A stretch of DNA of 64,000 nt. It comes from Trichobilharzia regenti. Its lineage: Eukaryota; Platyhelminthes; Trematoda; Strigeidida; Schistosomatidae. Shown piece after piece: positions 21,547-32,956 of the stretch (the first letter of the stretch is position 1; each line of letters opens with the position of its first letter). The position numbers were made by a program, and so were the translations under genes. The notes beneath the pieces are model-generated. The model was not told where the DNA came from. It did no database searches and saw only the letters and a list, made by a program, of their open reading frames with translations. The stretch is taken from positions 15,235,517 to 15,299,516 of the forward strand of contig OX235263.1 in NCBI GenBank assembly GCA_944472135.2, written 5' to 3'.

Positions 21547-23210
21547 AAATACGCAAGGAGACATTCGACGTGTGGCGGGTGTGGTGACTGACAATTTCTA
21601 TCTCTGTTGTTTGTTAATATATTTCTTATATGCATTGAATAATAATTCCGCCAAATACAAATTCCTAAATTTATCCCTCTCTGTGTTTTGGTTGAATTCC
21701 TGTAATTCAGTCATTGCGAAATACAAATACTACTATTACAAAGAATTAAAACAGTTATGTACCACTTACCAACTTATACAGACTTCCTCATATGAAATGG
21801 TTGCATCTGAATGTATAACAATCAATAGCCCGGCGATAGTTTTTCAGAGTCACTATCCCTCCACATATGCATGTTTTATTCCTCCCTATCAACACGCTTT
21901 CCACAAAGAAGTCAAAAACCAAATCTAGGAGACATTTTCAACGAGAATTATAACCATTTGTAATTCTGAGCTATCTGATCGGTCAAATCAAGGTCATTTG
22001 ACTTTGGTGTCTATTGTTTACTCTTGCCACAGTATACATCAAGCGTAGATCATCATATACTGTGATCTGGATATAGTCGGCTTCAAAAGGAAATTTTTAG
22101 TAAAATAATCAACTCCATCTTTACAAAATGGAGAATTAATTTGCATATTGTGAATTTGACTAAACCTACATGTGTACCTACTTATCTTTTTTTATTCAGC
22201 AGTGTCTGGATTCCTTTTAAATGTATGAGAACTCCTGTGTTTTTTCGTTGTCATCATAATTCCGCTGCAGATATTCATCTACGTAACCGGCTTCTTTTTC
22301 TATTTACTTAATCTGGATAACAGACAAATGGGATTAGTAAGTGTAAAGAAAGGCGGAAAAATGTAACAATGTGATATTGTAGGGAAGAGTAGAAACAATG
22401 TCTAATAAATAGCAAATCAAAACCCCTTAATTAATTAACTAACTAACAGCTATCACTGCATTGAAATTTACTTTTCATGAAACACACTAAAGAAAGAGGT
22501 CAGTCACATGATTTCTTACTTTCAAGGTTGTCTAAATTTCTTCCCCAGTCTCCGTTTGAGTGGGTGTTGAATTTAAGCGTTTTACCTTCAATGTGTGTGT
22601 GTGTGTGCGTGAATCGACTAATCAATAAAAAGAATAAATTTATGACATATAAAGTTAGTTAGTTATTTGTCTACATCAAAACATGAAAACCATTAACTAA
22701 TGTCAAAATGCATAACGGGCCATATATATGCAAATAAGTAAGGTAACTAGTTAGCTGATGGTGGAAGACTTGTCGCTGAGTCAGTCGTCGTCCTTCAGAG
22801 GACAGGAGGACTATGAATGAACTAGCATTTGGACACATTTATCCTGGTGTAATTATATTGGGATGACCTAGAAACTGTGAACCAATAAGATTGTGAGTGG
22901 ACAGCACATTGAAAAATATACGTTCCAGTGGAATTTTAATAGCCTATCAACACAGCCTAAACTTGCTATGAGCTACCTATGCTTGTGTCGCCTACTTGTT
23001 TTGTCTTATGTCGCGAAGGCACTAGTTCTGTCTACTTATCTATTGTAGCGATGAGATTGCATTGCGTCAAGGCTGTTAGCTAAGTTTTGTGTAACATTTT
23101 TGTGGACGTTAACTCCTGGCTTTAAACTCATTTAGAAAACCCATCATTAATATATATTTAGTCTCATGTAAGGTATACTGTGAATGTTAGATTAGTAATA
23201 ATGATAATAA
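21547..23210. other. No gene recognised; possible gypsy 3' flank
   Basis: Low-quality frames only. A (GT)n tract is at 22590-22609. The segment around 21975-22030 resembles 250-300. No LTR pair could be defined. Confidence 0.35.
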
Positions 23211-23214
23211 TTTG

Positions 23215-24690
23215 CTTTATTTCAAAACAGTACTCATAATACAACATGAAATTTGCAACTAATAGTGTTCTCTGAGCAGTTGGTTGTGGTTTCGTTGCAG
23301 AGCTTTCGTCGTCCATCCATCTGGACAACATATTCAGTGAACTAATTTAAATTTTCCATGAGTGATAGAATTAAGTTTCCCGGTAACCATCTTTACGTAT
23401 GTATTGATCATTTTCTATTGACTTGGATTTTGAACTTTCTGGTCACATGATTTACTTTTTATTAGTTGATATATTTCATCTATAATAACGTGTTCATTAA
23501 TTGCATTTTCGTTTGAGTACCATGCTTCTAGGAATTCCCTGATTGCACTTTTGGTGTTTCCTCTGTCTAAGATTCCGACATTATCCCAATCAAACTGATA
23601 TCCATAATTATCTATATGCATTGATATGAAAAAATATATATCGTGTCTTTTCATCAAAGCTGATTTGTGATCCTGGATTCTGATTCGAAGGGGATGCCCA
23701 CTTTGGTCGATGTAATGACTATTACAGGTCATACATGCAATTTATTTTGTAAATTGTATTAATTTTATCTTCTTTTTCTGTTGGATCTTTCGGTTTCCAT
23801 AATATCGAATTAAGTGATTTGACTGACAAACCGAAAAAATAAAATTAATACAATTTGCAAAATAAATTGTATGAACTGTAACAAGCATTAAATCGACCAA
23901 AGTGGGCGTCCCCTTCAAATCAGAATCCAGGAACACAAATCAGCTTTGATGAAAAGACATGATATATATTCCTCTTTCATATCAATGCATATAGACAACT
24001 ATGGACATCAATTTGATTGGGATAATGTCGAAATCTTAGACAGAGGAAACACCAAAAGTGCAGTCAGGAAATTCCTAGAAGCCTGGCACTCAAACGAATA
24101 TGCGATTAACAAACATGTTAATATAGACCAAATATACCAACTAATAAAAAGTAAATCAGGTGACCAGAAAGTTCAAAATCCAAGTCAATAGAAAATGGTT
24201 AGTACATATGTAAAGTTGGTAACCGAGAGACACAATTCTATCACTCCTGAAGAAATTTCAATCATTTCACTTTATGCTAAAAATTGCGCTGAAAGGGGAT
24301 GTTCTCCAGATGGACGGACGACGCAAGCTCCGCAACTAAGCAAACCAGCTGTTCAGAGAACACTATTAATTTCAAATCATCCACCTGAGTTACAAATCTT
24401 CTCTATTACAACATGGAATTCTCAACATTTTGTACAATATTGCTTCTAAAATTTACTCAACAACAGCCACAGCAACAAGAAAACATTGCAGGGTACACTT
24501 AACCAAAATTGATTGATAACAGCAAACTTTTGGAATAAGCAAAAACAAAAAAAAATTAACAACGTGTACAAAATATGTAAAACGATAATAATTATATTAC
24601 TAAGTAAAATTATTAAGATAATTGAAATTGTGTTGCAAAGAAGAAAAGACCGATGAGGCTGGAGGGCAACGCTTATTGAGACAAGTGCAT
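23215..24690 (-). mobile_element. LINE 3' tail split by a PLE insertion
   Basis: 23215-23260 ('tttgctttatttcaaaacagtact') and 24408-24690 are the two parts of a jockey/CR1-type LINE 3' terminus on the minus strand, contiguous in the copy at 7030-7165. Between them lies an inverted PLE pair. The junctions repeat 'ataatacaacatgaaatt' and 'attacaacatggaatt', a target duplication of about 15 bp with two mismatches. Confidence 0.65.
23262..24405. mobile_element. Head-to-head PLE pair, family P5
   Basis: The minus-strand arm (23732-23415) and plus-strand arm (about 23870-24191) encode the same GIY-YIG part: YIDQSGHPLRIRIQDHKSAL, HDIYFFISMHIDNYGYQFDW and ILDRGNTKSAIREFLEAW. The UTRs outside them are also inverted copies, and the centre is near 23810. 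The motif lacks the Cys-rich insert of family P1. Neither arm contains RT. The arrangement matches PLE copies that integrate with an inverted second copy. Confidence 0.75.
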
Positions 24691-25232
24691 TGTATTATTA
24701 TTATTATTTCCTTTAATTTCTAGAGGATAACAGGGCTTCAGCCGCGCGTCTCCATTCCGTTCGGATCTCTGCTACAGTTTTCACCTGGCTACACCACGTC
24801 TGCTCACATGCTTTCATCTCCTCTTCACGTCACCTCCTCCAAGTCACCCCACCCTCGAACTGACGACCAACTCGCCGCTTCCCTTTCAGTCAGGTTCCAC
24901 TCGAGTGATGGCCTGCATTTCGTGTGATGTCACTCGATGGTTTCCTCAGAGTATGACCAGCCAATCCATCTATCTCCGTTTCTTCCTCCCTATTTGTTGC
25001 ACAATCGGTTCTTAATGAGTTGGTTCGCTCATTGCCAGATATCAGTCAATGTTGCTGTTCTTTTTTCGCGGGCCAGCCATCTGATCTTGAGCGAAGACAG
25101 CTAGCTGTTAATGAAGGTCTGTAGTTTGTTTGAGGTGCTGTTTATGACGCGCTGGTCAAGTCTCTGACCCGTACGTATAGTAAGTAGCACTGACTGATTT
25201 CACATTGGAGTTGAAAATCCGGATCTTATTTT
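24690..25232 (-). mobile_element. RTE 3' end fragment
   Basis: Same tail and C-terminal block as other copies ('cttcagccgcgcgtctcc', 'ctccaagtcaccccaccctcgaactgacgac' in the complement), preceded by (ATT)n at 24695. It is truncated at 25232, exactly where the gypsy end segment begins. Confidence 0.8.
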
Positions 25233-26005
25233 TGATGCATCGTAGGTACATAAATTTGGACATCATTTGCAAATTGGTCAATTATCATCACATTCTATAC
25301 CTTGTTGAATTCTGAACAGTGTTTCTAATGTGTTCTTCTCACAGTTCTCTCCTTCGATCGCTTCTTCCAGTGTCCAAAACATACTGTTACTTTTCTGAAT
25401 TCCCTGACTGATAACTTACTTATATCCGATTATAAATAGCACTAACCACAGTCTCCCCGTTATTATAAAGTGTTCCCTGTAACCACCTCGACCACCGCAC
25501 AAAGGTTCCATTCCGCTGTTCATTGGGTTTCTCGTATTGACATTCTTGTGTCCATCTTTGCAACAGAATGGCGTTTACCCTTTTTTTCCTTATCTCCTCT
25601 TTTTTACTGTGTACACTGGATCATGTCTCGATGTGACCACACTTGGTCACTCCCACTTTGGGAGAAGCTCTCCTGATCCTGGTTCACCTCTGGTAGTATT
25701 CTTTCGTTCTCTACATGTCCCCTAGTCGCCTACTTCAAACAGCTTCTAAGCTTTGATTTGTTCCTTGTCAGATTTCTCGACGTCTGCATTTTGCTTCTCT
25801 TGTATATTCTGAGTAGATTGTTTTTTTTTCACTCGCTTGTCCATCTCCTACTGTTCCAGTGTTGTTGTTGTTGTTGTGGCCAAGTTTTGTAGCGCATCAG
25901 CAAGCGTGGTTTCCTCCCATACATCAGCTGGAAGGGCAAGGTTTTTTTTGTTGTCCCCTGTATTGTAGCCTGATATGCAAGTAATACCAACGGTAAGTCA
26001 CTTTC

Positions 26006-26500
26006 TCACCTGCCTCTCTTCTCAGTTAGCCACTCCTTGAGTGTACAAATATTCCTGTCTGTTAGGCCGTTTGCCTGAGGATGATATGGTGTCACTCTAA
26101 TTCTTTTAATACCCGATGACTCCAGACGAGTTTTGAACTCCTTACTCTCAAAACAGGGACCTTGATCCGTCAATTTCATCTTTGGTACATCATGATCCGC
26201 CACAATATATGGAACTACTGCCTCGGTTGCTGTATTGACGCACTGATTTGGAATCACCACAGCATTTACCCACCGAGTGGCGTGTTCTATCAACACTAAA
26301 ATGTATTGATTCCCCCTGAATGTTTGAGGGGAAGGATGTATTATGTCCACTGACCACAAGTCACTAACTGATGTTACGGGAACCGTTTGTAGAGATGGTC
26401 GAATGCACTGATCACCCTTCATCAATCGGCACAGTGAGCAAGAGAGTACGTAGTTTGGAATATTGCTTTTCATATTGGGCCAGTACACACTTTGTCTCAC
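26006..26500 (-). pseudogene. gypsy integrase
   Basis: The start MRQSVYWPNMKSNIPNYVLS and CSLCRLMKG form the remnant of the HHCC zinc domain. The catalytic core follows: DLWSVDIIHPSPQ (first Asp), then LTDQGPCFESKEF (second Asp). The third acidic position falls in YHPQANGLTDRNICTLKEWL, where the usual Glu (GxxER) is Asp. The zinc domain is truncated N-terminally and the protein stops at KRGR. Integrase inserts the cDNA into the host genome. The E-to-D change and truncation argue that this copy is inactive. Confidence 0.85.
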
Positions 26501-26724
26501 TAGATCGTATGTCTGCGCAACGCTAGTTGGTGGTATTCTTGAATTACCTCACGACAAGGGCTATTTGGCGTTACCGTAACCCAGCTATCACCAATGTCTT
26601 GCCAAGTTAGGACTCCTGAAGCGTTTAGTTTGGGTCTATGTTTGTAATGCAGTAGCGTCTTTAAATTTGTATTCTCTGTTAACGGCTGGATTTCTTCCCT
26701 TCACTTATTATATGGATGACTGTC

Positions 26725-26973
26725 TTAAGAGTCAGGAGTCTTAAGAGTAGGATCCGGATTCTGGAGGCGAACAAGTTGTAAGGGATCTTCCTCCAAATTG
26801 TTTACTGCATATGCTACCTCTGGTAGTTCCGGCTCGTTATCTGATCTCGACAAGTAGTCAGCTATTAAATTTTCTTTTCCTGAAATATGTCTAATCGTGA
26901 AATCATACTCTTGTAGGTGCAACACACATCGTGACAACTTCCGTTGTGGGTCCTTTGCTGTTTTTTTTAACAT
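26725..26973 (-). pseudogene. gypsy RNase H C-terminus
   Basis: QRKLSRCVLHLQEYDFTIRH followed by SGKENLIADYLSR is the hallmark end of the gypsy RNase H domain (W..L.QY.F.I.Hr.G..N..AD.LSR). It continues the RNase H part at 27815-28080 and is separated from it by a LINE tail insertion. The frame is lost before the integrase at 26500. Confidence 0.85.
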
Positions 26974-26977
26974 AACA

Positions 26978-27810
26978 TAACAATTCGCTTTATTCCAGAA
27001 ACAGTACTTGTGGTACAGTGTGGAATTTTCAGCACATATCTACAATATTGCATCTAATTTCATCGTACATTAAAAAGGAGTATTACAAAAAAATAAATAT
27101 AAAAAAACACGACAAAAATAAACCAAAAAACGAAACACAGAAATAACAAAAAAACAAAAGAAAAGAAAAAAATGCAAGTAAAAAATACCAAGTAGAAAGG
27201 AAGATAAACACTAATAATGAAAAAATATTTCAGTACTGGGTAATGGAAGCTATGATATGTGTATACGTGGTGAACAGTGACAGCTATGATCATACATGAA
27301 ATTATGAGATGTTCTTAAGAATGTTAATACCTAAGATGATCACTTAATTTGATTTGAACAACACTAAACAATCATAAAATAAACATTTCAGGTTGTTTTT
27401 TTTATTGTCAGCACTAATGCAGTGTTAGTCACGGTAGTGTTAGTAATGATGCATAATACGAAATTTTTTAAGGTGGTGATAGTGGCGTTCACAAACAAGA
27501 TTGCCAGTTAAATAGTGCCGAACAAAGAACAACCACAAAACTAATATTAAATGATGGTTAATGACAGGACAATTTATTATTAATCATAGTGATAATATAC
27601 TCGGACCCAGTAGATATACAAAAGAAGGAATAGAGTAAAGTACAAAAAAAGTAAGCCAACGATAATTAATTTTAGGCAGCTAAGTATGTTTAAGAAGGTG
27701 TTCACTATAGAGTACAAATAAGAGAGTATAAGGGGGAAATAACAAGGGCCAAAATTATGTTATTAACAACAAAGGAAGTCATAAGTTTCACGCTTAACAT
27801 TGTCTCTGTC
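26978..27810 (-). mobile_element. LINE 3' UTR insertion inside gypsy RNase H
   Basis: This is the reverse complement of 32400-32956 plus 33445-33680, the 3' UTR of the plus-strand LINE. It ends on the minus strand 'ggaataaagcgaattgttatgttatgtt'. It has no coding part, so it is a 5'-truncated insertion that splits RNase H. Because it lacks the RTE segment found in the other copy, it documents the pre-insertion state of that site. Confidence 0.75.
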
Positions 27811-27814
27811 ACTT

Positions 27815-28085
27815 AGAACACTGAAGAAGTTTTTGGTCGGTTTCAATATGGAATGGGCGACCGATTAGGTACGGTCTCCATTTTTCTAGTGGCCATACAA
27901 TGGCTAAACACTCCTTTTCTACCGTAGAATACTTTTACTCTGCAGGTGTCAACACACGGCTAGTATATTCAGCAACCCCATCCGTTTGTCTTAAAACAGC
28001 ACATCTGTCGAAACTGTGAACTGCTTCCCAGGCACTAACAGTTTCAGTGTCATCTGTTGACCACCTAACAGTTATATAATTCGAT
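27815..28085 (-). pseudogene. gypsy RNase H N-terminal part
   Basis: The minus strand reads frames of the RNase H catalytic region: VPGKQFTVSTD, a degraded 'GVAEYTSRVLTPAE' block, then [20 protein letters not shown] and RPFHIETD. Frameshifts occur between blocks. It is bounded on the right by a SINE and on the left by the LINE tail. Confidence 0.6.
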
Positions 28086-28094
28086 CAAACGTTA

Positions 28095-28410
28095 GCTATG
28101 CCTCTGCCATCCACGTGAATTTCACGTTGATCAGCAAACTATATAGGGGCCTTACTATCCTGGATGATAAGTGCGTCGGTGGTATAGCAGTTAGAACGCT
28201 TGCCGACCATGCACATGGTCTGGGGTTCGATCCCCGGCCACCGACGCACTCCTTTACCTCACTCAGCCAGAAATAATGCTGGTAAAGAGGAAAGGTTGGG
28301 CATGAGGCTAGCAACCCCATCCTGTAAAATAAACATTGCTACAGAAACTTTAAGCCACTAGCTTGAAGCCCTATGTTCCACTGGGGAACGTGAAGGAAAA
28401 ATAAAAAAAC
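28095..28410 (+). repeat. tRNA-derived SINE, family B
   Basis: The tRNA-like head 28168-28246 (GTGCGTCGGTGGTATAGCAG to GGTTCGATCCCCGGCC and CCGACGCAC) has a perfect 7-bp acceptor-like stem, and B box GGTTCGATCCC. The body follows, and the tail is 'agccctatgttccactgggg' + 'aacgtgaagg' before an A-rich end. The tail closely resembles the RTE 3' terminus 'gccctatgttcctctaggaac', as expected if RTE machinery mobilised it. Confidence 0.75.
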
Positions 28411-28456
28411 TATCCCGGATGTATAATACCACTTTTCTTAAAAACTCTCTCAGCTT

Positions 28457-28900
28457 TCATTTTGAATTCAGTACTTCATTGGTTCTGAAAGTCAGGATTT
28501 TCTGAGGTAATGGTCGTATTTCTCCCTTTCCTTTTCTAAAGCCCAGGAGGATAACAGCGTTTTCGGATATTTGAGACTTGTTCTTATTAATACGCAATCC
28601 AAATTCATCAATTCTCTTTAAGATGGCTTTGATGTGGTCTGTATGGTCGCTTTCTATCTCACTAAACACAACTAAATCGTTTTCACATACTTCTATGTTC
28701 TTCACACCCTTCAGTTATAAAGGTCATTAATCTTCTGAACGTAAATGGGACACCCACCAATCCAAATGACATTCGTTTAAACTGGTATTATTTCTGTCCA
28801 ACCGTGAGCTCTGTTTTACTTCGGTCACTTTCTACTTTTGGATCTGCCAGTAACCCGATCTTAGGTCGAAAACAGTGAATGACATGGCTTTCTGAAGGCG
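28457..28900 (-). pseudogene. gypsy reverse transcriptase, palm end and thumb
   Basis: NDLVVFSEIESDHTDHIKAI then RIDEFGLRINKNKSQISENA and VILLGF is the segment after the YxDD motif of gypsy RT (D.iVFS....eH..Hl..vl.rl...gl.lN..Kc.f....v.fLGf). The Y(x)DD itself is altered (ENDLVVF). Upstream, 28720-28900 contains further RT frames with stops. Confidence 0.8.
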
Positions 28901-28901
28901 T

Positions 28902-29345
28902 TTAAGGTTTCCTGGTACATTTGATGGAGATTTGTAGATTTTTTTCTGTTGCGTTTGGCATCGCACACTGTTTTACTTCAGTGAGGCTATTCAGCTGTCT
29001 GAAATCGAAACAAAATCTATACTTTCCGTTAGATTTCTTTACCAAAGGGACTGGCGAAATGTACGGACTGTTGGCTTCTTCAATTATTCTGTCACTTAAC
29101 ATTTCTTCGACTTGTCGTTCAACTTCTTCTTCTAGGTACACAGGAACTCGTCGCTCTGAGTAGGCTGTCTTCCCCGCATCTCTCAGTGGGATGTCATGCC
29201 TTTCCTTATCACAATAACCGTCGGCTTCTCCATCTCCATCATCAACGTAGTTAAACTTGGTGCTTCTTTCGGAACAATCGTTGTGATTTCCACCTCAGCG
29301 AATTCACTGTTCTCACGTATCCCAAATTGAGCCTTTTCTTCACAT
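28902..29345 (-). pseudogene. gypsy reverse transcriptase, fingers
   Basis: EEEVERQVEEMLSDRIIEEA then NSPYISPVPLVKKSNGKYRF and CFDFRQLNSLT is the start of the gypsy RT domain (SPyaSPvvlVkKkdGs.RfCvDyR.LN..T). It shifts frame at about 28990. It is interrupted upstream by a plus-strand LTR unit. Confidence 0.85.
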
Positions 29346-29350
29346 CAACT

Positions 29351-29360
29351 TGATATGTAT

Positions 29361-29416
<56 letters not shown>

Positions 29417-29928
29417 GATGATCTCTCTTTCTGTTTTCTCGCTTAGTCTGTGACCATTTCACTTTGATGAACCTGTCTCCTTTAACAATGTATATTCCCC
29501 TTATTTTATATATAATATGAGTGTTTGTTGACAGTCCGTTGCTTGGTGACATATATCCATATTATGTGTGGTTGTTGACATGTCTGCTATATTTCGCTAT
29601 GTATATATGGATCGATACTCCATTATAATTAGCCATTCATGTTAAGACTGTCTATTGATTTGTTCACACCCCCCTGTCTGGACATTCATATATATTTCGC
29701 TCTCAAATTTGTGTGACTTACCACTTTGGTGTGATACCACTTTTGCATTCTCCTTGTGTTTGGAAAATAGAAGTATCATCGCAAACCTAGTGGTCTTCTG
29801 ATTTCCGCTTTCTTGCGTCAGGACTATTAAATTCTCTACCAGTACATAATAATAATTTAGCGACGAGTACATAACAATTTGGCGACGGGGAAAACTACTA
29901 TTAACCACTCAGCAGCAGCAGCATAACA
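29351..29928 (+). mobile_element. Single-LTR mini-element (LTR + PBS + leader)
   Basis: It begins TGATATGTATCC, carries a (TA)n tract at 29363-29416, and runs through the LTR, 'aatttggcgacggggaaaac', 'tactattaaccactcagcag', ending GCATAACA. The flanks are a perfect 5-bp repeat CAACT (29346-29350 and 29929-29933). It has the same structure and endpoint as 2841-3423 but a different target duplication, so both arose by separate integrations of the same truncated form. It lies in antisense inside a gypsy element. Confidence 0.8.
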
Positions 29929-29933
29929 CAACT

Positions 29934-30670
29934 ACAGCGCCTACTTCACTAAGAAAATCTGCCCCCGAAATTGCTTGCCATATATCTGACGTTACAATGA
30001 ATGGATATGGTATTTTTCTGGCACCGATATCCACAACTCAGTCTGAAACACCAAGAATCTGTAAAGAATGTCCCTCTACCGTATGTACTGCTAATGTCAA
30101 CGTCTTTATTTACTCACACTGTTCTCTACCTATCAAAGAAACTGCCACCCGTGTGTCCAACAACAACCTGGTTCTCTCTCATTAACGCGTAATCGTCCGT
30201 ACACGGCACCTCTTTCAACTAATCCCACAACCTCCAGACGCAAGCGAGGAAAAGAAGGAAGACTGTATCGTTTAATGTTGTTTTGCCATCGTTTCGGGCG
30301 ATTTCTCTTCCAGTGTAACCGGTTCTTCCACAAGCAAAACATCTGTTGTTGTGTCTTTCTAGTATCTGCATAGCAGCCACTTGCTGTTTCAACTCTTCAA
30401 TCGTCTTTGATTCTTTGCACTCCGTCATCACTGGAGCAATAAGCAACAAGTCATCAGTTGCCTTGTGAATTTTGCCATTTCGTGAACATCCTTCGGCTGA
30501 GCTGCGTTAACTAGCTGCAACTGATGAGCGCATTAGACGAACTGTGAAGCTAGCAACTGTTCCCACGTACCTCCATCCAAGGCGGGTAATGCTTGTCACA
30601 GAAGACTTGTCAGCGTTACTGAGAGAAACACTCGATCCTCGTCACGACCAAGAGTCCGGAACTTCTGCAG
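29934..30670 (-). pseudogene. gypsy Gag C-terminus with zinc knuckle
   Basis: 30449-30219 reads KTIEELKQQVAAMQILERHN, then NRCFACGRTGYTGREIARND, a zinc-knuckle region with two Cys but a degenerate second half. Upstream (30660-30450), frames such as GRDEDRVFLSVTLTSLL and LPALDGGTWEQLLASQFV correspond to the Gag capsid. Downstream 30130-29940 would be protease but I see no clean D(T/S)G. Several frameshifts. Confidence 0.6.
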
Positions 30671-31781
30671 CTTGAAGGTTATATTTTTATGATATAGGCA
30701 TCGTAGGTAAATAAATCTGGTACATCGTATCTCCAATACTTTATTTGGACATCATTTGCAAATTGGTCGAAAATCATCCCATTCTATACCTTGTTGAATT
30801 CTGAACAGTGTTTCTAACGTGTTTTTCTCACAGCTCCCTTCTTCGATCGCTTTTTCCAGTGTCCAAAACATATTGTTACTTTTCTGAATTTGTTCGCAGA
30901 TATACTACTTATATCTGGTTATATGCAGCAGTTACTACAGAGTTACCGGCCTTCAATTTAACTAATAACACGACCAGTAACTTTCAGAGTTTCAATACTT
31001 CTGATGTTATTAAATGTTTAAAATCTCTTAAACCTTCCCAGAGTCTAGGCCCCGATGGTATACCTGCCATTGTTCTAAGGAAATGTGCTGATGTTTTGAA
31101 GTAACCCACTTACAAACATTTTCAATACTTCTTTTTCTAATAAAGTTGTAACTTCTCTGTGGAAAGATATTAAAATCATCCCTGTACCCAAGTCTGGTTC
31201 TGGAAATAGTGTTAAGTTTAGACCAATTGCTAATACCTCTCCTTTTTCGAAAATAATGGAGAAATTATTGTTACTAAAACTTGTTCCCTCCCTAAGCTTC
31301 TCAAATGATCCAAAGCAGTTTGCTTACAAACAGGGTAGAAGTACTTTAGACACTGTTTCTGTGTTTCATCACAACATTGTATCCCCCTTAGACAAAGGGG
31401 CCAAGTATGTCCCTTGATTACGCATCTGCTTTCGACTCTGTACCTAGAGGCCTTTTGTTAAACAAGCTTAGCCTTACACAAACTGAGTCTTGGGCTATCA
31501 ACTGTCTGCACTCTTAATTCTCTAATAGGGTGCAGTTCACGGTATATAATGGCGTAATTTCCTCTCATTTGCTTATTGAAGCTGGTGTTCCTTAGGGTGC
31601 TGTTCTCTCTCTGTTTCTCTTTTCCTTCTTCTTACATGAGTTACCTCTTTCAGATGAAGTCGACTTCGTCAAATATGCAGCTAACCTGACTGTTTCGCTT
31701 CCTGTTAAGTCTCAGTCAGACTGCTTCAAATTAAACAGGTTCCTGTCGGACATCAGTCGGTGGTCTAAACTAAATGGCCTC

Positions 31782-32138
31782 GTGCTGAATCCCTCAAAAT
31801 GCCAGACTATTGACTTCTCCTTTAGACATAAAGGAGATCTTCAAACACTAGTAAGTACTTATGAAGCCTGCAGCATTGAGGGGACTAAAATTGAAACTAA
31901 GTCTAATGCAGAATATCTCGGATTAGTTCTATCTTCCGACCTTACATGGTCATCTCATATCCAAACGATTTCTAAGAAAGTGTTTCGTCTAACCTACTGC
32001 ATTAAGAAACTCAGACTATCTGGAATCACCCAACCTCTACTTTCACAATTTGTCAACTCTCGTATCTTACCTATTCTACTTTACTGCTCTCCATTAGTCT
32101 TTCCTGGGTTACTGAAAAAGGGCTATACCATCCTGTGA
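31782..32138 (+). pseudogene. LINE ORF2 thumb / post-RT segment
   Basis: LNPSKCQTIDFSFRHKGDLQ, then SNAEYLGLVLSSDLTWSSHI, ISKKVFRLTYCIKKLRLSG and RILPILLYCSPLVFPGLLKK. This is the conserved region after the RT palm of jockey/CR1 LINEs (N..K...i.f......YLG..l...L.W..Hi). The open frame stops at 32138, and the homologous region continues out of frame to about 32400. Confidence 0.85.
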
Positions 32139-32956
32139 AGGATGTTGAAGGTAGTTAGTGGGACTAGTGGTGTAAAACTCAGTCAGCTCGTCACTACATT
32201 CGGAGAAAGGCATTTGAATACATGAGAAAAATGGTGTAAAACCATACTCTCCGACCCCCAACACCTCCTCTATTCCCAACTCTCTCCTTGCATCTCATCA
32301 GGTAGAACCAGAAATCAGTACAAAATAATATATGCTCGTACAACCAAGTACAGGAACTCAACGATACCATATTTGGCCAGCCCGTGTTCTAAGTGGCAGA
32401 GAGAATGTTAAGCGTGAAACCTATGACTTGCTTTGTTGTTAATAACATAATTTTGGCCCTTGTTATTTCCCCCTTATACTCTCTATAGTGAACACCTTCT
32501 TAAACATACTTAGCTACCTAAAATTATTATCATTGGCTTACTTTTTTGTACTTTATACTATTTCTTCTTTTGTGTATCCACTAGTCCCGACTATATTATC
32601 ACTATAATTATTACAAAATTGTCCTGTCATTAACCATCATTTAATATTAGTTTTGTGATTTTTTTTGTTCAGCAATATTAAACTGACAATCTTGATTGTG
32701 AACGCCGTTATCACCATCCTAAAATTTTTTGTATTATGCATGATTATTCACACTACCACAACAAACACCGCATTAGTGCTGACAATAAAAAGGCCTAAAA
32801 TGTTTATTTTATGATTGTTTAGTGTAGTTCAATCAAACTAACTGATCATCTTGGCTATAAACATTCTTAAATATCATTTCATAACTTCTTGTATGACTAT
32901 AGCTTTACCGTCACCACGCATAAACACATCATAGCTTCCACTACCCAATACTAAGA

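Larger units (their letters stand above)
25235..30890 (-). mobile_element. Antisense Ty3/gypsy element with nested insertions
   Basis: 25240-25420 and 30705-30890 are directly repeated ('gacatcatttgcaaattggtc', 'ccttgttgaattctgaacagtgtttcta') and are probably the 3' and 5' LTR parts. Between them, from right to left on the minus strand, come Gag with a zinc knuckle, RT, RNase H and integrase, interrupted by a single-LTR mini-element (29351-29928), a SINE (28095-28410) and a LINE tail (26978-27810). All frames are broken. Confidence 0.65.

Noticed and set aside
27060..27293. A hydrophobic 77-residue protein that looks like membrane segments
   Set aside because: It is the complement of an A-rich LINE 3' UTR; the F/V bias is compositional.
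28168..28246. A tRNA gene with a perfect acceptor stem
   Set aside because: The anticodon arm folds with a 6-nt loop, the D stem is poor, the T stem is off by one, and a SINE body and RTE-like tail follow. It is a tRNA-derived SINE head.
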